Of a DNA stretch of 64,000 bases, positions 31,301-39,423 are shown one piece after another. Where the stretch lies: the NCBI GenBank assembly GCA_948144175.1, contig CANXME010002430.1, positions 62,001-126,000 on the forward strand. The letters are read 5' to 3'. The notes under the pieces are model-generated. The model was not told the DNA's origin and did no database searches. It worked only from the letters and a program-made list of their open reading frames with translations. Each line of letters starts with the position of its first letter. Position 1 is the stretch's first letter. A program made the translations under genes and the position numbers. The DNA comes from Closterium sp. NIES-65. Its lineage: Eukaryota > Streptophyta > Zygnematophyceae > Desmidiales > Closteriaceae.

Positions 31301-33692
31301 CAGCTCCCGACCCAGCACCCCCAGACCCATCACCTCCAGGCACAGCACCCCCCTGCTCAGCACCCCCAGGCTCCGCACTCTCCGCAGTAGCACCCGCAGG
31401 CCCAGTACCCCCAGCAGTAGCACCCCCAGGCTCAGCACCCCCGCGCACAACACCCCCAGAGTCAGCACCCCCAGGCTCAGCACCCGCAGCAGCACCAGAG
31501 TCACCTGTAACCTCGACCGGGTCAACGGCGTCTACCTGGGACACACCTGAGGGGGCAGGAACCTGAGGGGGGAGGGGGTCTACCGGGGGTGGAACCGGTA
31601 CAAGGAAGTCCGGGGGAGGGGGGAGGGAAGGAGTGCGGTAGGGGAAGAGACGGTAGAAGGGGACTGACTCGTCGAACGTGACGTCCTGGGAGGACAGAAC
31701 ACGACGAGAGGAGGGGTGGTAAAACTGCCACCCTGGGGCGTCAGTGGGGAAGCCAAGGAAGACACAGGGAGCAGCACGAGGGGACAGCTTGTCCGCAGAC
31801 AAGTCGCGGACAAACGCCCGAGATCCCCAGACACGGAACACAGACGCATCGCCAACCTTCCCTGTCCACAGCAAGGCTGGGGACATCACAGGCCGAGAGA
31901 CCCGGGGGTGAAGGTTGAGCTGATGCGCCGCGTACCTCACCGCAAACGGCCACAGAAAATGGGGGGCAGCCGCATGCATCATGGACGTACGAGCGACATC
32001 CATGACCATGCCAATGCGGCGCTCAGCAATCCCATTTTGCTGTGGTGAGTCCGGAAGCGTGAAGGACTGGCGGATGCCTCGCGCACGACAGTAGGCACGC
32101 AGAAGGCCAGAGGAGAACTCTCCGCCTCTGTCTGAGTGCAGACGCAGAACAGGAAAGTCCGAGCCGAAGCTCTTCCTGAGCCGGAGACGAGCCTCGCGGA
32201 TCCAGTCGATCAGCACCTCAGTGACCTCACCCTTGCTGCGCAAGGGGAGGACTGTGGTGTAACGCGAGTAGTCGTCAACCACCAACAGGAAGTAGCGCTC
32301 GTAATCCTGCCCACGGACGGGGGCTGGGCCCCACACATCCATGTGAAGCGTCTGCAGGGGAGCCTCTGTCGGGGGGAAGTGGGAGGAGTGAGGAGTAGCC
32401 CGGAGGCGACCCTCGACACAGGGGACACAGGAAGGTCCTGGCCCGGAGGGGAGAGGAGGGAGAGACTGGGGAAGACCAGAGACAAGGACACGGGAAGCCA
32501 TGCTCCGAAGACGGGGCAAGGAGGGGTGGCCAAGACGGTGGTGCCACAGGAGAGTCTCGTGAGACAGGAGGCGACAAGTACAGGGGGCAGACTCAGGACC
32601 AGACCTGGACGCAGCAGCAAACACCTGACCCGACGCTGCTACCTGACCGGACGCGAGGACAGGAGGAGACTCAGTGGTCAGGGTGTAGAGGCTCGACCCC
32701 GACCGACGCGAGAACGTGGCCAGGTGCCGGCCTGTGCGTGCGTCCGTGCAGTGGGTCACCCGCTGACTCGCAGGAGTGAACTGGTGAACCCCCGCATCCT
32801 GTAGGTCTGCACCACTCACCAAGTTCGTCGAGAACGAGGGGAGGTACAGGCCAGACAGGGTGCCCGAGGGGGCAGCCGGACACGGGAGGACAGTGGAGAA
32901 GTGAGCGAGGACAGGACCCCCAGAGGGGTCAGCCAGGGAGACTGCAACCGGCCGACCAAGCGGCGTGAGTGTGGTGCGGTCCCGAAAGAAGGAGCGAGAA
33001 GCCCCAGAGTCAAGTGTAAAGGTGAGGGAGGCCGAAGCCAACGCGGTACCTGAGAGCGCAGCCTCACCCGCACCTGAGGAAGCAGACTCACTAGCACCTA
33101 GAGCAGCAGCCGCACCTGTACCTGGAGCAGGAGACTCACTAGCACCCAGAGCAGCAGCCTCACCAGTAGCTAGAGCAGCAGGTCCTATACCTGGGTCAGG
33201 CGGGACGCACAGGTGACCTGCACGGTCAGCACTAGTAGGCAATGCATACATGGCAGTGAGAATAGCATCATAGTCAAGAGCATATATATCTACCCTCTTC
33301 CTAAGCAACTCCACCCAGTCGGGAAGCTCAGCCTCGTCGCCAAACACGGTACGCCAGGCGTCGCTCAGACGGGCGAAGCAGCGGGACGGTGTATGACTAC
33401 GTGTCCCACAAGGCTGACCAGTCCGAGTACCAGTGCGAATCACGTAAGAGCAGCGAACAGCACTGAGAGACCCTCCACTCTGAGCGTACCACTCACGAAG
33501 CTGGCGAGGCATGAGAGACACGCGAGAGGGTCGCGGGAGCTGCATCTGGCCGCCACCACGAGTAGAAGCAGCAGGAGTGGTAGTAGGAGTAGCGTCGCCA
33601 CCCCTACAGCCCCAACCAGCGTACCACTCACGCAGCTGCTGCGGCGTGAGGGACTCACGCCGGCGTCGCTGGGGCTGCATTTGGCTCCGCAA
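28377..33692 (-). CDS. Element G gag-tail/pol polyprotein, intact 1771 codons
   Basis: One open frame. Residues 1-120 are a gag remnant: SLTPQQLREWYAG, SLMPRQLREWYAQ and a Cys/His motif (C in RCSYVIRTG, last C in SRCFARL; spacing CX13CX4HX4C). Protease is FTLDSGASRSFFRD near residue 226; pre-integrase is LLWHHRLGHPSLPRL. The integrase triad is HMDVWGPAPV, RLHSDRGGEF and QQNGIAERRIG. A Gly/Ala/Glu linker holds a duplicated block with PQELREW motifs. RT has ILVYVDDLVFATAD and RNase H has RTKHIALRYFLAREL. All catalytic residues I could check are present. The capsid half of gag (MATPSVL type) is missing, unusual for an otherwise intact element. Confidence 0.92.
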   Translation of the reverse strand: MRSQMQPQRRRRESLTPQQLREWYAGWGCRGGDATPTTTPAASTRGGGQMQLPRPSRVSLMPRQLREWYAQSGGSLSAVRCSYVIRTGTRTGQPCGTRSHTPSRCFARLSDAWRTVFGDEAELPDWVELLRKRVDIYALDYDAILTAMYALPTSADRAGHLCVPPDPGIGPAALATGEAAALGASESPAPGTGAAAALGASESASSGAGEAALSGTALASASLTFTLDSGASRSFFRDRTTLTPLGRPVAVSLADPSGGPVLAHFSTVLPCPAAPSGTLSGLYLPSFSTNLVSGADLQDAGVHQFTPASQRVTHCTDARTGRHLATFSRRSGSSLYTLTTESPPVLASGQVAASGQVFAAASRSGPESAPCTCRLLSHETLLWHHRLGHPSLPRLRSMASRVLVSGLPQSLPPLPSGPGPSCVPCVEGRLRATPHSSHFPPTEAPLQTLHMDVWGPAPVRGQDYERYFLLVVDDYSRYTTVLPLRSKGEVTEVLIDWIREARLRLRKSFGSDFPVLRLHSDRGGEFSSGLLRAYCRARGIRQSFTLPDSPQQNGIAERRIGMVMDVARTSMMHAAAPHFLWPFAVRYAAHQLNLHPRVSRPVMSPALLWTGKVGDASVFRVWGSRAFVRDLSADKLSPRAAPCVFLGFPTDAPGWQFYHPSSRRVLSSQDVTFDESVPFYRLFPYRTPSLPPPPDFLVPVPPPVDPLPPQVPAPSGVSQVDAVDPVEVTGDSGAAAGAEPGGADSGGVVRGGAEPGGATAGGTGPAGATAESAEPGGAEQGGAVPGGDGSGGAGSGAAEPGGAASGAAEPGVSPAAASRREPLSPQELREWFARRWRRAAESGGAAGAGAGASSTVEGAGAAGPGATGPAGPPGAGAAEGVGAEPAAVGPAAGGVGGAGAVSEGAGAVPAASGAAEPGVSPAAASRREPLSPQELREWYARRWRRAAESGGAAGAGAGASSTVEGAGAAGPGAAGPAGPPGAGGAEGVSAEPTAVGPAAGGVGGAGAVAEGAGAVPAESGAAARPRPYFVPLLQQVLGLSPSVECPQPVQSQSLLEPSSPLPAPSPYTGPTGGLAERREPASRPASPVRAARASGRGSRQRPPPVPGTHRMSLRPSTAPLRAPLPSPPESSLPALADPESDSLRAASPTVTRLLATLVTDPSFESTAASALVAELVDFAARCRLDYAAGLVAESASVCPPSVGGECALGTDVLEDRQKELQCLAAASPHLASVLLAPEGDPDALDIPTPRSYAEAVEGPYSSQWQAAMDAEMASWKSTGTYVDAVPPPGANIVSGMWIFRVKRPPGSPPVFKARYVARGFSQRQGVDYFQTFSPTAKMTTLRVLLHIAAQRDYELHSLDFSTAFLQDSLHEEIWLRRPPGFTGTFPPGTQWSLRRPVYGLRQAPREWHDTLRTTLAALGFAPSTADPSLFLRTDTSLPPFYILVYVDDLVFATADTAGLAYVKSELLKRHTCTDLGELRSYLGLQITRDRARRTITLTQSHMVQQVLQRFGFTYSSPQATPLPTRHSLSALPSDESVESSGPYAELVGCLMYLMTCTRPDLAYPLSILARYVAPGRHRPEHMAAAKRVLRYLCSTSGMGLVLGGRSPVVLTGHADASWADDQATQRSSQGYTFSLGSGSVSWRSTRSSSVLGSSCEAEIYAGAMAAQELRWLTYLLIDLGEPPRSPPVLYVDNKAMLALCREQRLEHRTKHIALRYFLARELQQRGQLRLAYVASEANTADVFTKALAPCDHQRFCTQLGLVPVLPHLLSS
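30564..31250 (-). repeat. Duplicated linker block in element G
   Basis: Within the integrase/RT linker, a block of about 290-330 bp containing RREPLSPQELREW and SSTVEGAGAAGPG occurs twice (about 30600-30925 and 30940-31245) with few differences. The frame is kept, so the protein carries two copies. Confidence 0.8.
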
Positions 33693-34795
33693 GTAGAAGC
33701 AGGAGCAGGACTAGCAGCAGGGAGGCAGGCAGCCAGGCAAGCCAAAAGGCAGGTAGGCAGGCAAGCAGGCGACGCGCAGCGTGCTAGCAGGGCAAGAGCT
33801 CACCAGTGGTGGGAAGAGTAGGTTCGGCGACTCAGCGGCTCGGTAGCTCGGCGGCTCGGCGGCTCGGGCGACTCGGGCGGCTCGGCGGCAAGGCGGCTCA
33901 GCAGCAACTGCAGCTCAGTAGCTCGGTGACTCGGCGGCTCGGCGGCAGGGCGGTTGGCAGCAACTGCAGCTCAGCAGCTCAGCGACCCGGCGGCTCGGCG
34001 GCAGGGCGGCTCGGCTGTGGGGCGGCTCGGCTGCTGCAGTGGGAGATGAAGGAGGAGGAGAAGCAGGGGAGGCCACACACCTGCCACCCCTCTGCTGGCC
34101 TCTCAGGTCCCCTCAGGTCGCCTCGACAGGCGACGGGAAAAGGGGGGGTGGGTGGTGGGGGGGCCGGTAGGTGCAGCGGCGGGGCCAGCAGGTGCAGTTG
34201 CGGGGCCGGTAGAAGGGGACGGCAGGAGCCGTCAGGAGGGGACGGCGGGGCCGTCAGGAAGGGACGGCGGGGCCGTCACGAAGGGACGGCGGGGCCGTCA
34301 GGAGGCGACCTGGCCGCGACGGGGGCAGGCGGCGGGGCCGCGTAAGGGCCTGGGCGGGGCCGCGACAGAGCCGTCGGCGGGGCCGCGTGAAAGCCGGGGC
34401 GGGGCCGCGTAGAAGCCGGGGCGGGGCCGCGCGAGAGCAGGCGGCGGGGCCGCGAAGGAGCCGGGGCGGGGCCGCGTGAGAGCAGGCGGCGGAGCCGCGT
34501 AAGGGCCTGGGCGGGGCCGCGACAAAGCCGTCGGCGGGGCCGCGTGAAAGCCGGGGCGGGGCCGCGTAGAAGCCGGGGCGGGGCCGCGCGAGAGAAGGCG
34601 GCGGGGCCGCGAAGGAGCCGGGGCGGGGCCGCGTGAGAGCAGGCGGCGGGGCCGCGACAGAGAGGGCGGCGGGGCCGCGTCAGTGAAGGCGGCGGGGCCG
34701 CAGGGGAAATGGCGACCCGAGGGGTCGCTAAAAAAAAAGATCGCGCCTCGGGGGGCGCTTCGGTGGGCCCAAAAAAAAAACGGTCCGTAGAAGGA
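33693..34795. repeat. Element G leader, GC-rich repeats
   Basis: About 1.1 kb between the primer site and the coding frame. 33830-34030 is CGGCTCGG-type repeats. 34200-34730 is GGCGGGGCCGCG units, including a 157-bp tandem duplication (unit starts at 34344 and 34501). No capsid-coding gag is present, unlike B, D and E. Confidence 0.75.
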
Positions 34796-34809
34796 CCCGC
34801 TCTATACCA
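34796..34809 (-). promoter_or_regulatory. Element G primer binding site
   Basis: Minus strand TGGTATAGAGCGGG directly after the 5' LTR; an initiator-Met-like complement with one substitution. Confidence 0.75.
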
Positions 34810-34941
34810 TGTGAGAATAAGCGAACAGGAATGAATGAACTAGCAGTGAAATGAGTACAAGTAGGAAACCCTAGAATTGTGTACCCCCTATAGGCTAACC
34901 CACTGTAGCCTACACAAGCATAACATATATAATGTTTGACA
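34810..34941 (-). repeat. Element G 5' LTR
   Basis: 132 bp, plus strand TGTGAGAATAAGCG...AATGTTTGACA. Two differences from the solo LTR at 21927-22060. Confidence 0.92.
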
Positions 34942-34976
34942 GGTTTCATCTGTGGGGAACAGGGAGCCTTTAAACA

Positions 34977-35149
34977 GTGCTGTTGGGAGAGAATATTAAC
35001 TCCTCGAAACGCTCGACCCGTATTAGCGCTCCGGAGTAGGGTCCCCATAATACACGGTACTGGTTTAATTTCTGACTCTCCCTTAGTAAAGGCTTGAAAC
35101 CCACGAGAAGCAATATTCTTACTTGTTGGGGTAAACGGCTAGAGTTTCC
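34977..35149 (-). pseudogene. Gypsy F gag end and pol start
   Basis: F sequence between G and the TRIM. With the TRIM removed, gag ends TGKL followed by TAG at about 35141. The downstream frame reads MGTLLRSANTGRAFRGVNIL and continues in phase into 28320. TTTCC at 35145-35149 is the left target duplication of the TRIM in plus-strand terms. Confidence 0.7.
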
Positions 35150-35290
35150 TGTCAGTAGATCTGCAATGTGGATGCCCGATTGATCCTGGAGAGGGTTACA
35201 GGCGCGTTCGCCTAGGGGGTTATGGGCGCACTGACCCGCAACTGAAACAAGCCCTTTTATCCCAATGGCCTAGTGGTTGGGATTTTGACA
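35150..35290 (+). repeat. TRIM-1 5' LTR
   Basis: 141 bp, TGTCAGTAGATCTGC...GGATTTTGACA. It contains CCCTTTTATCCC just before the A-box match. Confidence 0.92.
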
Positions 35291-35320
35291 TGGTATCATA
35301 GCGGTCTCGGGTTCGATTCC
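35266..35320 (+). promoter_or_regulatory. tRNA-like A and B boxes in TRIM-1
   Basis: A-box match at 35266-35276 and B-box match at 35310-35320, 33 bp apart, within the tRNA range. The B box sits in a T-arm-like hairpin (TCGGG TTCGATT CCCGG). There is no matching acceptor stem, so this is not a tRNA gene. The B-box side could also arise because the primer site complements the quasi-palindromic T-arm of the primer tRNA. Confidence 0.6.
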
Positions 35321-35383
35321 CGGTGTATGCACATGTAGGACGTTGCCGCTGTGCTTAGTCCTGGGCCTCCCATTGTGGGGGGG

Positions 35384-35524
35384 TGTCAGTAGATCTGCAC
35401 TGTGGATGCCCGATTGATCCTGGAGAGGGTTACAAGCGCGTTCGCCTAGGGGGTTATGGCCGCACTGACCCGCTACTGAAACAAGCCCTTTTATCCCAAT
35501 GGTCTAGTGGTTGGGATTCTGACA
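35384..35524 (+). repeat. TRIM-1 3' LTR
   Basis: 141 bp, ending GGATTCTGACA before the target duplication TTTCC. The A-box match is kept as TGGTCTAGTGG. Confidence 0.92.
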
Positions 35525-36376
35525 TTTCCCGGTCGGTGCAGGGTTTTGTTTCGCGGATCCTCTATTAGTCTCGGCTATTTCCCCTGGTGCCGGCTGGTCG
35601 TGACGTTTTAAATTTGTGCCACCATTTTCTCCTTTTTTTGCCCTCTCAGAAGTTGCCACGTTGTGCGTTTTTTGCTTCGGGGGTACCGCCCTGTTCTTGT
35701 CCTTCAGCTCCGCACACCTTCTCTTCATTTTCCAACACGCCAAGATACGATGTCCTGTAGCGCCGCAAAATTTGCACGTCTCATTATTTGCTAGCCGCTG
35801 CTCCACATCGCCCTCGTCGTTCTCCATCGGGTCGGCAGTCGTGGGTGGTGCCAATCGCCCCATGCCACTAGTTGGCTTGTTGTGTCGTGTTCCGTAGTAG
35901 CTACTGTTCAACGTGTCGAACTGTTCGATCAGTGCTGCCAGAAACTGCGCCCACGTCCCCTCGCCTTGGACTATTCTGTTGTTGATCCACTCTAGAGTTG
36001 GGCCTCGTAACAGTGTTGTTGCGAGCCGTATGCGCATTGCGTCTCTTATCGGGGTCGTGCATCCAACGGCTTCAGAGTAAATTTCGAGATCAGCTACAAA
36101 TCGACGAACGTCGTTCCTTTTTACTCTATGATCAAACGCCTCCGGTAGCCTCGGCTTCACTGCTTCGAGATTAACTGTAGCTGCTGCCGTTGTCGCATGT
36201 AGAATTGTTGGTGTTGCCGCTGCTGCTGCTGCGTCTACTGTTGTCGCTGCTGCTGTGGCGGTTGCCGATTGGTTCGCAAGGAGTTTTTCGAGTCGTGGGA
36301 GCGCCGCATGTATTTGCTTATGCTCACCACGTAACTCCGCGATTTTATGTTTTGAAATATATCCTTTTCCCTCCAT
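35525..36376 (-). pseudogene. Gypsy F gag
   Basis: Minus frame from ATG at 36376: MEGKGYISKHKIAELRGEHK, an Ala/Thr-rich stretch, then the capsid region (VKRNDVRRFVADLEIY, RDAMRIRLATTLLRGPTLEW, FLAALIEQFDTLN). Near residue 210 is a zinc knuckle CKFCGATGHRILAC (CX2CX4HX4C). A basic tail rich in Lys, Gln and Asn follows. TRIM-1 sits just before the natural stop. Confidence 0.88.
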
Positions 36377-36715
36377 TTGGCGATTTACAGGAAGACGCGC
36401 GACGAAAAAATCGAATTCTAGGTGCTGGTCGGCTTACTGCGAATAAAGTTGACTAAAGGATCGACCAGCGCGAATTCTGTAGGTCGCGTAGATCTCCCGT
36501 GGGCGAAATCCGCGTCCGATCTTGGCCGTTGAGGAGAAAATCAATCCGACGCTCCAAATTCCAACTTTTTTGGGCGAAATTCTCTGGGCCGTTGAGATGA
36601 AACTCGATCGAACGGTCGAAAATCCAACCCTTCCACCAGTCAATCTGAGGAGTGATCGAAAACCGAATCGAGGGGGACTTAGAAAAATTGCGCGGTTCAA
36701 GACCTCGCGTGAAAA

Positions 36716-36731
36716 CCCGCTCTGATTACCA
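36716..36731 (-). promoter_or_regulatory. Gypsy F primer binding site
   Basis: Minus strand TGGTAATCAGAGCGGG, two bases after the 5' LTR. Initiator-Met-like with one extra A. Confidence 0.75.
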
Positions 36732-36733
36732 AG

Positions 36734-37112
36734 TGTGAGGATCTAAGGATCGAGCTCAGAAAAGAGAATTGTAATTGAATTTGAATTGAATGATCACCTG
36801 GGTGCAACGCGAGGCTATATATAGGCTCGACACAAGGCCCAGTAACCAGGTGTTACGCGAAGGTTCCGCGGGTCGCGAAGCGTCCCGAACAGATCCTTCC
36901 CGAATTCGGTAGAAGGCAATTCGGTGGCAACCGAAAAGCCAGAATTCGGTGCACGCAACCTAGCTCGGTGCTATAACTATAATAAAATATAGGAAAGCAC
37001 CTAGCCTAGGAAATCAAGCAATTCATGCATGCATATGATTATCCTATGCTAGAAATAGCATGATAAAGTAAGGCAAGCAAGCATAGCTGGCATAAGCCAT
37101 CGTACTCTTACA
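36734..37112 (-). repeat. Gypsy F 5' LTR
   Basis: 379 bp, plus strand TGTGAGGATC...CTCTTACA. On the minus strand a TATA box (36816-36823) lies upstream of the transcript start. Its outer edge at 37112 joins directly to the pol frame of gypsy H. The matching 3' LTR is not in the window. Confidence 0.8.
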
Positions 37113-37687
37113 ACGCCGGCTAGCAGTTTCTGTAAATCCCCTCCCTTGTCTACTGCCTCAGCTTCTCGAATGTCAACCGCGTACACGTCAGCTCCTGTCG
37201 CTACGGCTCGTTTCATTGTGATCGCGTTAACACGCACTGACGATGACTCAGGCGAGCCCCAGCGAGGTAATGCGATGTTGTTACCGTTCACTCGCACAGT
37301 GCAGTCACCCGTCGTCTAGTCGATTCGCGGATTGTGTCGTCGCAGCCAATCACGCCCAAGTAAAATATCGGTTTCGTCCAGGGTCGTTGCAAGCATTTCC
37401 CGGCTAAACGTGAAGTTACCCCCACATTGAATCCGAACTCGGTCCACACGTTCCCGTATCGCCAGTGGCGTGCCATTGACCAGTCTTCGTGCTGGTAAGC
37501 ATCTGTCCAATGGCAGTCGCAGTTTTCGTGCTGTAGCAGTGTTGATGAGGCTGTGGCTTGCTCCCCCGTCTACGAATAGTTTAACTAAGTCAGTCCCAAT
37601 TTCCCCACTAAGCAGTATAGGGCTGTTTACCGTAGTATCCTCCTTATTCGGTCGGGTGTGGTCGATTGCGTGAACCGGCACAATCAC
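37113..37687 (-). pseudogene. Gypsy H protease and start of RT region
   Basis: Reads LVKLFVDGGASHSLINT, a protease site with D-G-G where most gypsy proteases have D-S/T-G, then DILLGRDWLRRHNPRID. A TAG and frame change lie near 37316. The frame 37297-37113 (LPRWGSPESSSVRV, VYAVDIREAEAVD) continues toward the RT region until the F insertion. Confidence 0.8.
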
Positions 37688-37746
37688 TCGGTGAAGATCG
37701 GTTGGGTCGGGCGAGCGGCGTGACGTGTCAGTAGAGGGCTCGTCTG

Positions 37747-38907
37747 CTACTGACTCCCAGCGTTTCCCTGCTGCTTGGACTGTTTCTGCTGCTCAGCTTC
37801 CCCCTTTCCCTTAGCGTTTTTCGGGCATTCGCTCTTGCGATGTCCCGGCCGATTGCACGCAAAGCAGCGCCCTTTGAACGGTGCGCCAGCGGCATTTGCG
37901 GCGACGGCACGTATCGTAGCGCCCTCGTTCGTCCCACGAGGCCGATGTCCCCAATTGTTGCTTCCGTAGGACCCCGGTCTCGGTCGGCGGAAGAAATCGA
38001 GTTTCTCCGCCATGGCGAGATTCTCCTGAAAATCGGTGACGCCGCGAATCTGGATTTCGTGAGCGATGTCCTGCTTTAGGCCGCCGATGTAGCGGTCGAT
38101 GCGCTCGCTCTCATGCATATATCCCACCTGCTTGCATAACGCCAGAAACCCGCTTGTGTAGTCTTGGACGGAACCGAGTTGGCGCCAAGTGCGGAGCCTC
38201 TGTCGCGCCGCGATTGAAGCCGCAATTGGCTCAAAACGAGCGCACAGACCTGCGCATCACGCGTCCCACGTGCGATACTGGGGCACCTCCACGAAATACG
38301 ACGGCGCTCAGGGTCCGGTTTGTCCTTCCCGTGTCGGTAGAGTCGCGTAGTCCACCGGCTTCGTGACGATGACGCGCCACCTGTCCATGGCGGGTCCTCG
38401 CAGCAACGACACGGCGTAACGGATCTTCGCCGTATCCTCCGAGGCGTAGTTCGCGTCGAAGAAAACGTTCAAAGTAAAGAGCCACGCCTGAACGGTAGGA
38501 CCACCCCGCTGACTTGGGTCAAAGCATGGCGGACGCTGCGGCTTTAGCAACATCGGCGACGGAAGAGTTGATTCGCCGGCCGGCACTGAAATTGTGACTC
38601 GAGGCTGCGTCCTGGCCGCATTCGTCGCGTCGGTGTGTGTTGTGCCGTGGTCTTCGTCTCCGTCATGGTGGACGACGCCATCACTTGCGGCACTCGCGGT
38701 TTGCCCCACACTTCCGTGCTGTGATGCCTGTGGTGCGGGTTGAAATGGAGTGCGAAGTGCCTGGGATTGTGCACGTGTGAGGTCGTGTTGCAGGGACGAG
38801 CGTTCTGCCGTCAGCGTCGCGATTTCCTCGGCGCTCTCGCGGATTTTTCGCATCAGATCGTTCAAGTTCTCCTGCGTGAGAGTCGTTACGTCGATATGCT
38901 CAACCAT
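37747..38907 (-). pseudogene. Gypsy H gag
   Basis: 38907-38308 begins MVEHIDVTTLTQENLNDL with a heptad-like stretch, then the capsid region (VQAWLFTLNVFFDANY, AVSLLRGPAMDRWR). After a frame break, 38127-37747 continues (ERIDRYIGGLKQDIAHEI, FQENLAMAEKLDFF). A zinc knuckle CFACNRPGHRKSEC (CX2CX4HX4C) lies near residue 88 of that part, and the tail is Lys/Gln rich. Confidence 0.88.
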
Positions 38908-39078
38908 TTCGAAGGGCGTCAGCTCGACTTAGTCTAGGCGCAGTCGTGGCTGCACGCGTTTACGACAGATTGCGAGGACAGCGGCTCCTACGTGCTAAGG
39001 TACGTGAGTCCCTTCTAGTGAAAAAATCAAAAGTTGATTTCCTGGGGTGCGGAGATGCGCGGTCCGGAAAGGAAAGAG

Positions 39079-39091
39079 GCTCTGAATACCA
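39079..39091 (-). promoter_or_regulatory. Gypsy H primer binding site
   Basis: Minus strand TGGTATTCAGAGC, two bases after the LTR; initiator-Met complement with one extra T. Confidence 0.75.
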
Positions 39092-39190
39092 AGTGTTACG
39101 AGTGGAATGAATCGAAGTAGCGAGAATTGCACTAAGGTGTCAAACGAGTACAAAATGTGAGCGAAGGAGTGAGCGAACATTTATACGCGA

Positions 39191-39335
39191 TGTAGGGATA
39201 GCATTCCAGCCCGCTAACCGACTGGGATAAAAGGACATGTTTCCTTGGTGGGTCAGCGCTCCCATACCCCCCCAGGACGACACCTGTAGCCCTTGGGGAG
39301 ACCACTTCGGGCCATTCCAGTGTCCACTTCCAACA
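39191..39335 (-). repeat. TRIM-2 3' LTR
   Basis: 145 bp, plus strand TGTAGGGATAGC...CTTCCAACA; about 8% different from the other copy. Confidence 0.9.
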
Positions 39336-39423
39336 CTCCCCTCACTGGGAGGGCCCACCACTAAGGCACAGGAAGTTGCCAACAGCAGTAATCGAACCCT
39401 GGTCTTCCACACTCACCGCACCA

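Larger units (their letters stand above)
28321..34941 (-). mobile_element. Ty1/copia element G, 3' LTR missing, long flanking duplication
   Basis: Minus-strand copia element with an intact 5' LTR (34810-34941), primer site, long GC-rich leader and one uninterrupted 1771-codon frame. The 3' LTR is absent: the 3' untranslated region stops at 28321. The flanks carry an exact repeat (28285-28320 and 34941-34976) in place of the usual 5-bp duplication. The intact frame and the near-identical solo LTR at 21927 make this a recent family. Confidence 0.88.
35150..35524 (+). mobile_element. TRIM-1: 375-bp terminal-repeat element with tRNA-like Pol III boxes
   Basis: Two 141-bp LTRs (35150-35290 and 35384-35524, six differences) flank a 93-bp interior. 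Primer site TGGTATCATAGCGG starts at 35291, and a G-rich tract ends at 35383. The target duplication TTTCC is exact (35145-35149 and 35525-35529). No coding capacity. The LTR end contains TGGCCTAGTGG (35266-35276), an exact fit to the Pol III A box TRGYNNARNNG. The interior contains GGTTCGATTCC (35310-35320), an exact B box. It sits next to the gag stop of F. Confidence 0.9.
21091..37112 (-). mobile_element. Ty3/gypsy chromovirus F, split by five later insertions
   Basis: Minus-strand gypsy element. Its own sequence occupies 37112-35525, 35149-34977, 28320-28191, 24210-22061 and 21926-21091. Gag, protease, RT, RNase H, integrase and a C-terminal chromodomain occur in that order. Its 5' LTR is 36734-37112. 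Its 3' end and 3' LTR are missing beyond element D. Removing the insertions rejoins the pol frame across the G and E sites, so those insertions hit a readable element. The RT/RNase H connection (near 22905) is deleted, so it is now dead. Confidence 0.85.

Noticed and set aside
35255..35335. A genuine tRNA gene
   Set aside because: A and B boxes are present but there is no acceptor-stem pairing, and the sequence straddles an LTR/primer-site junction repeated in TRIM structure.
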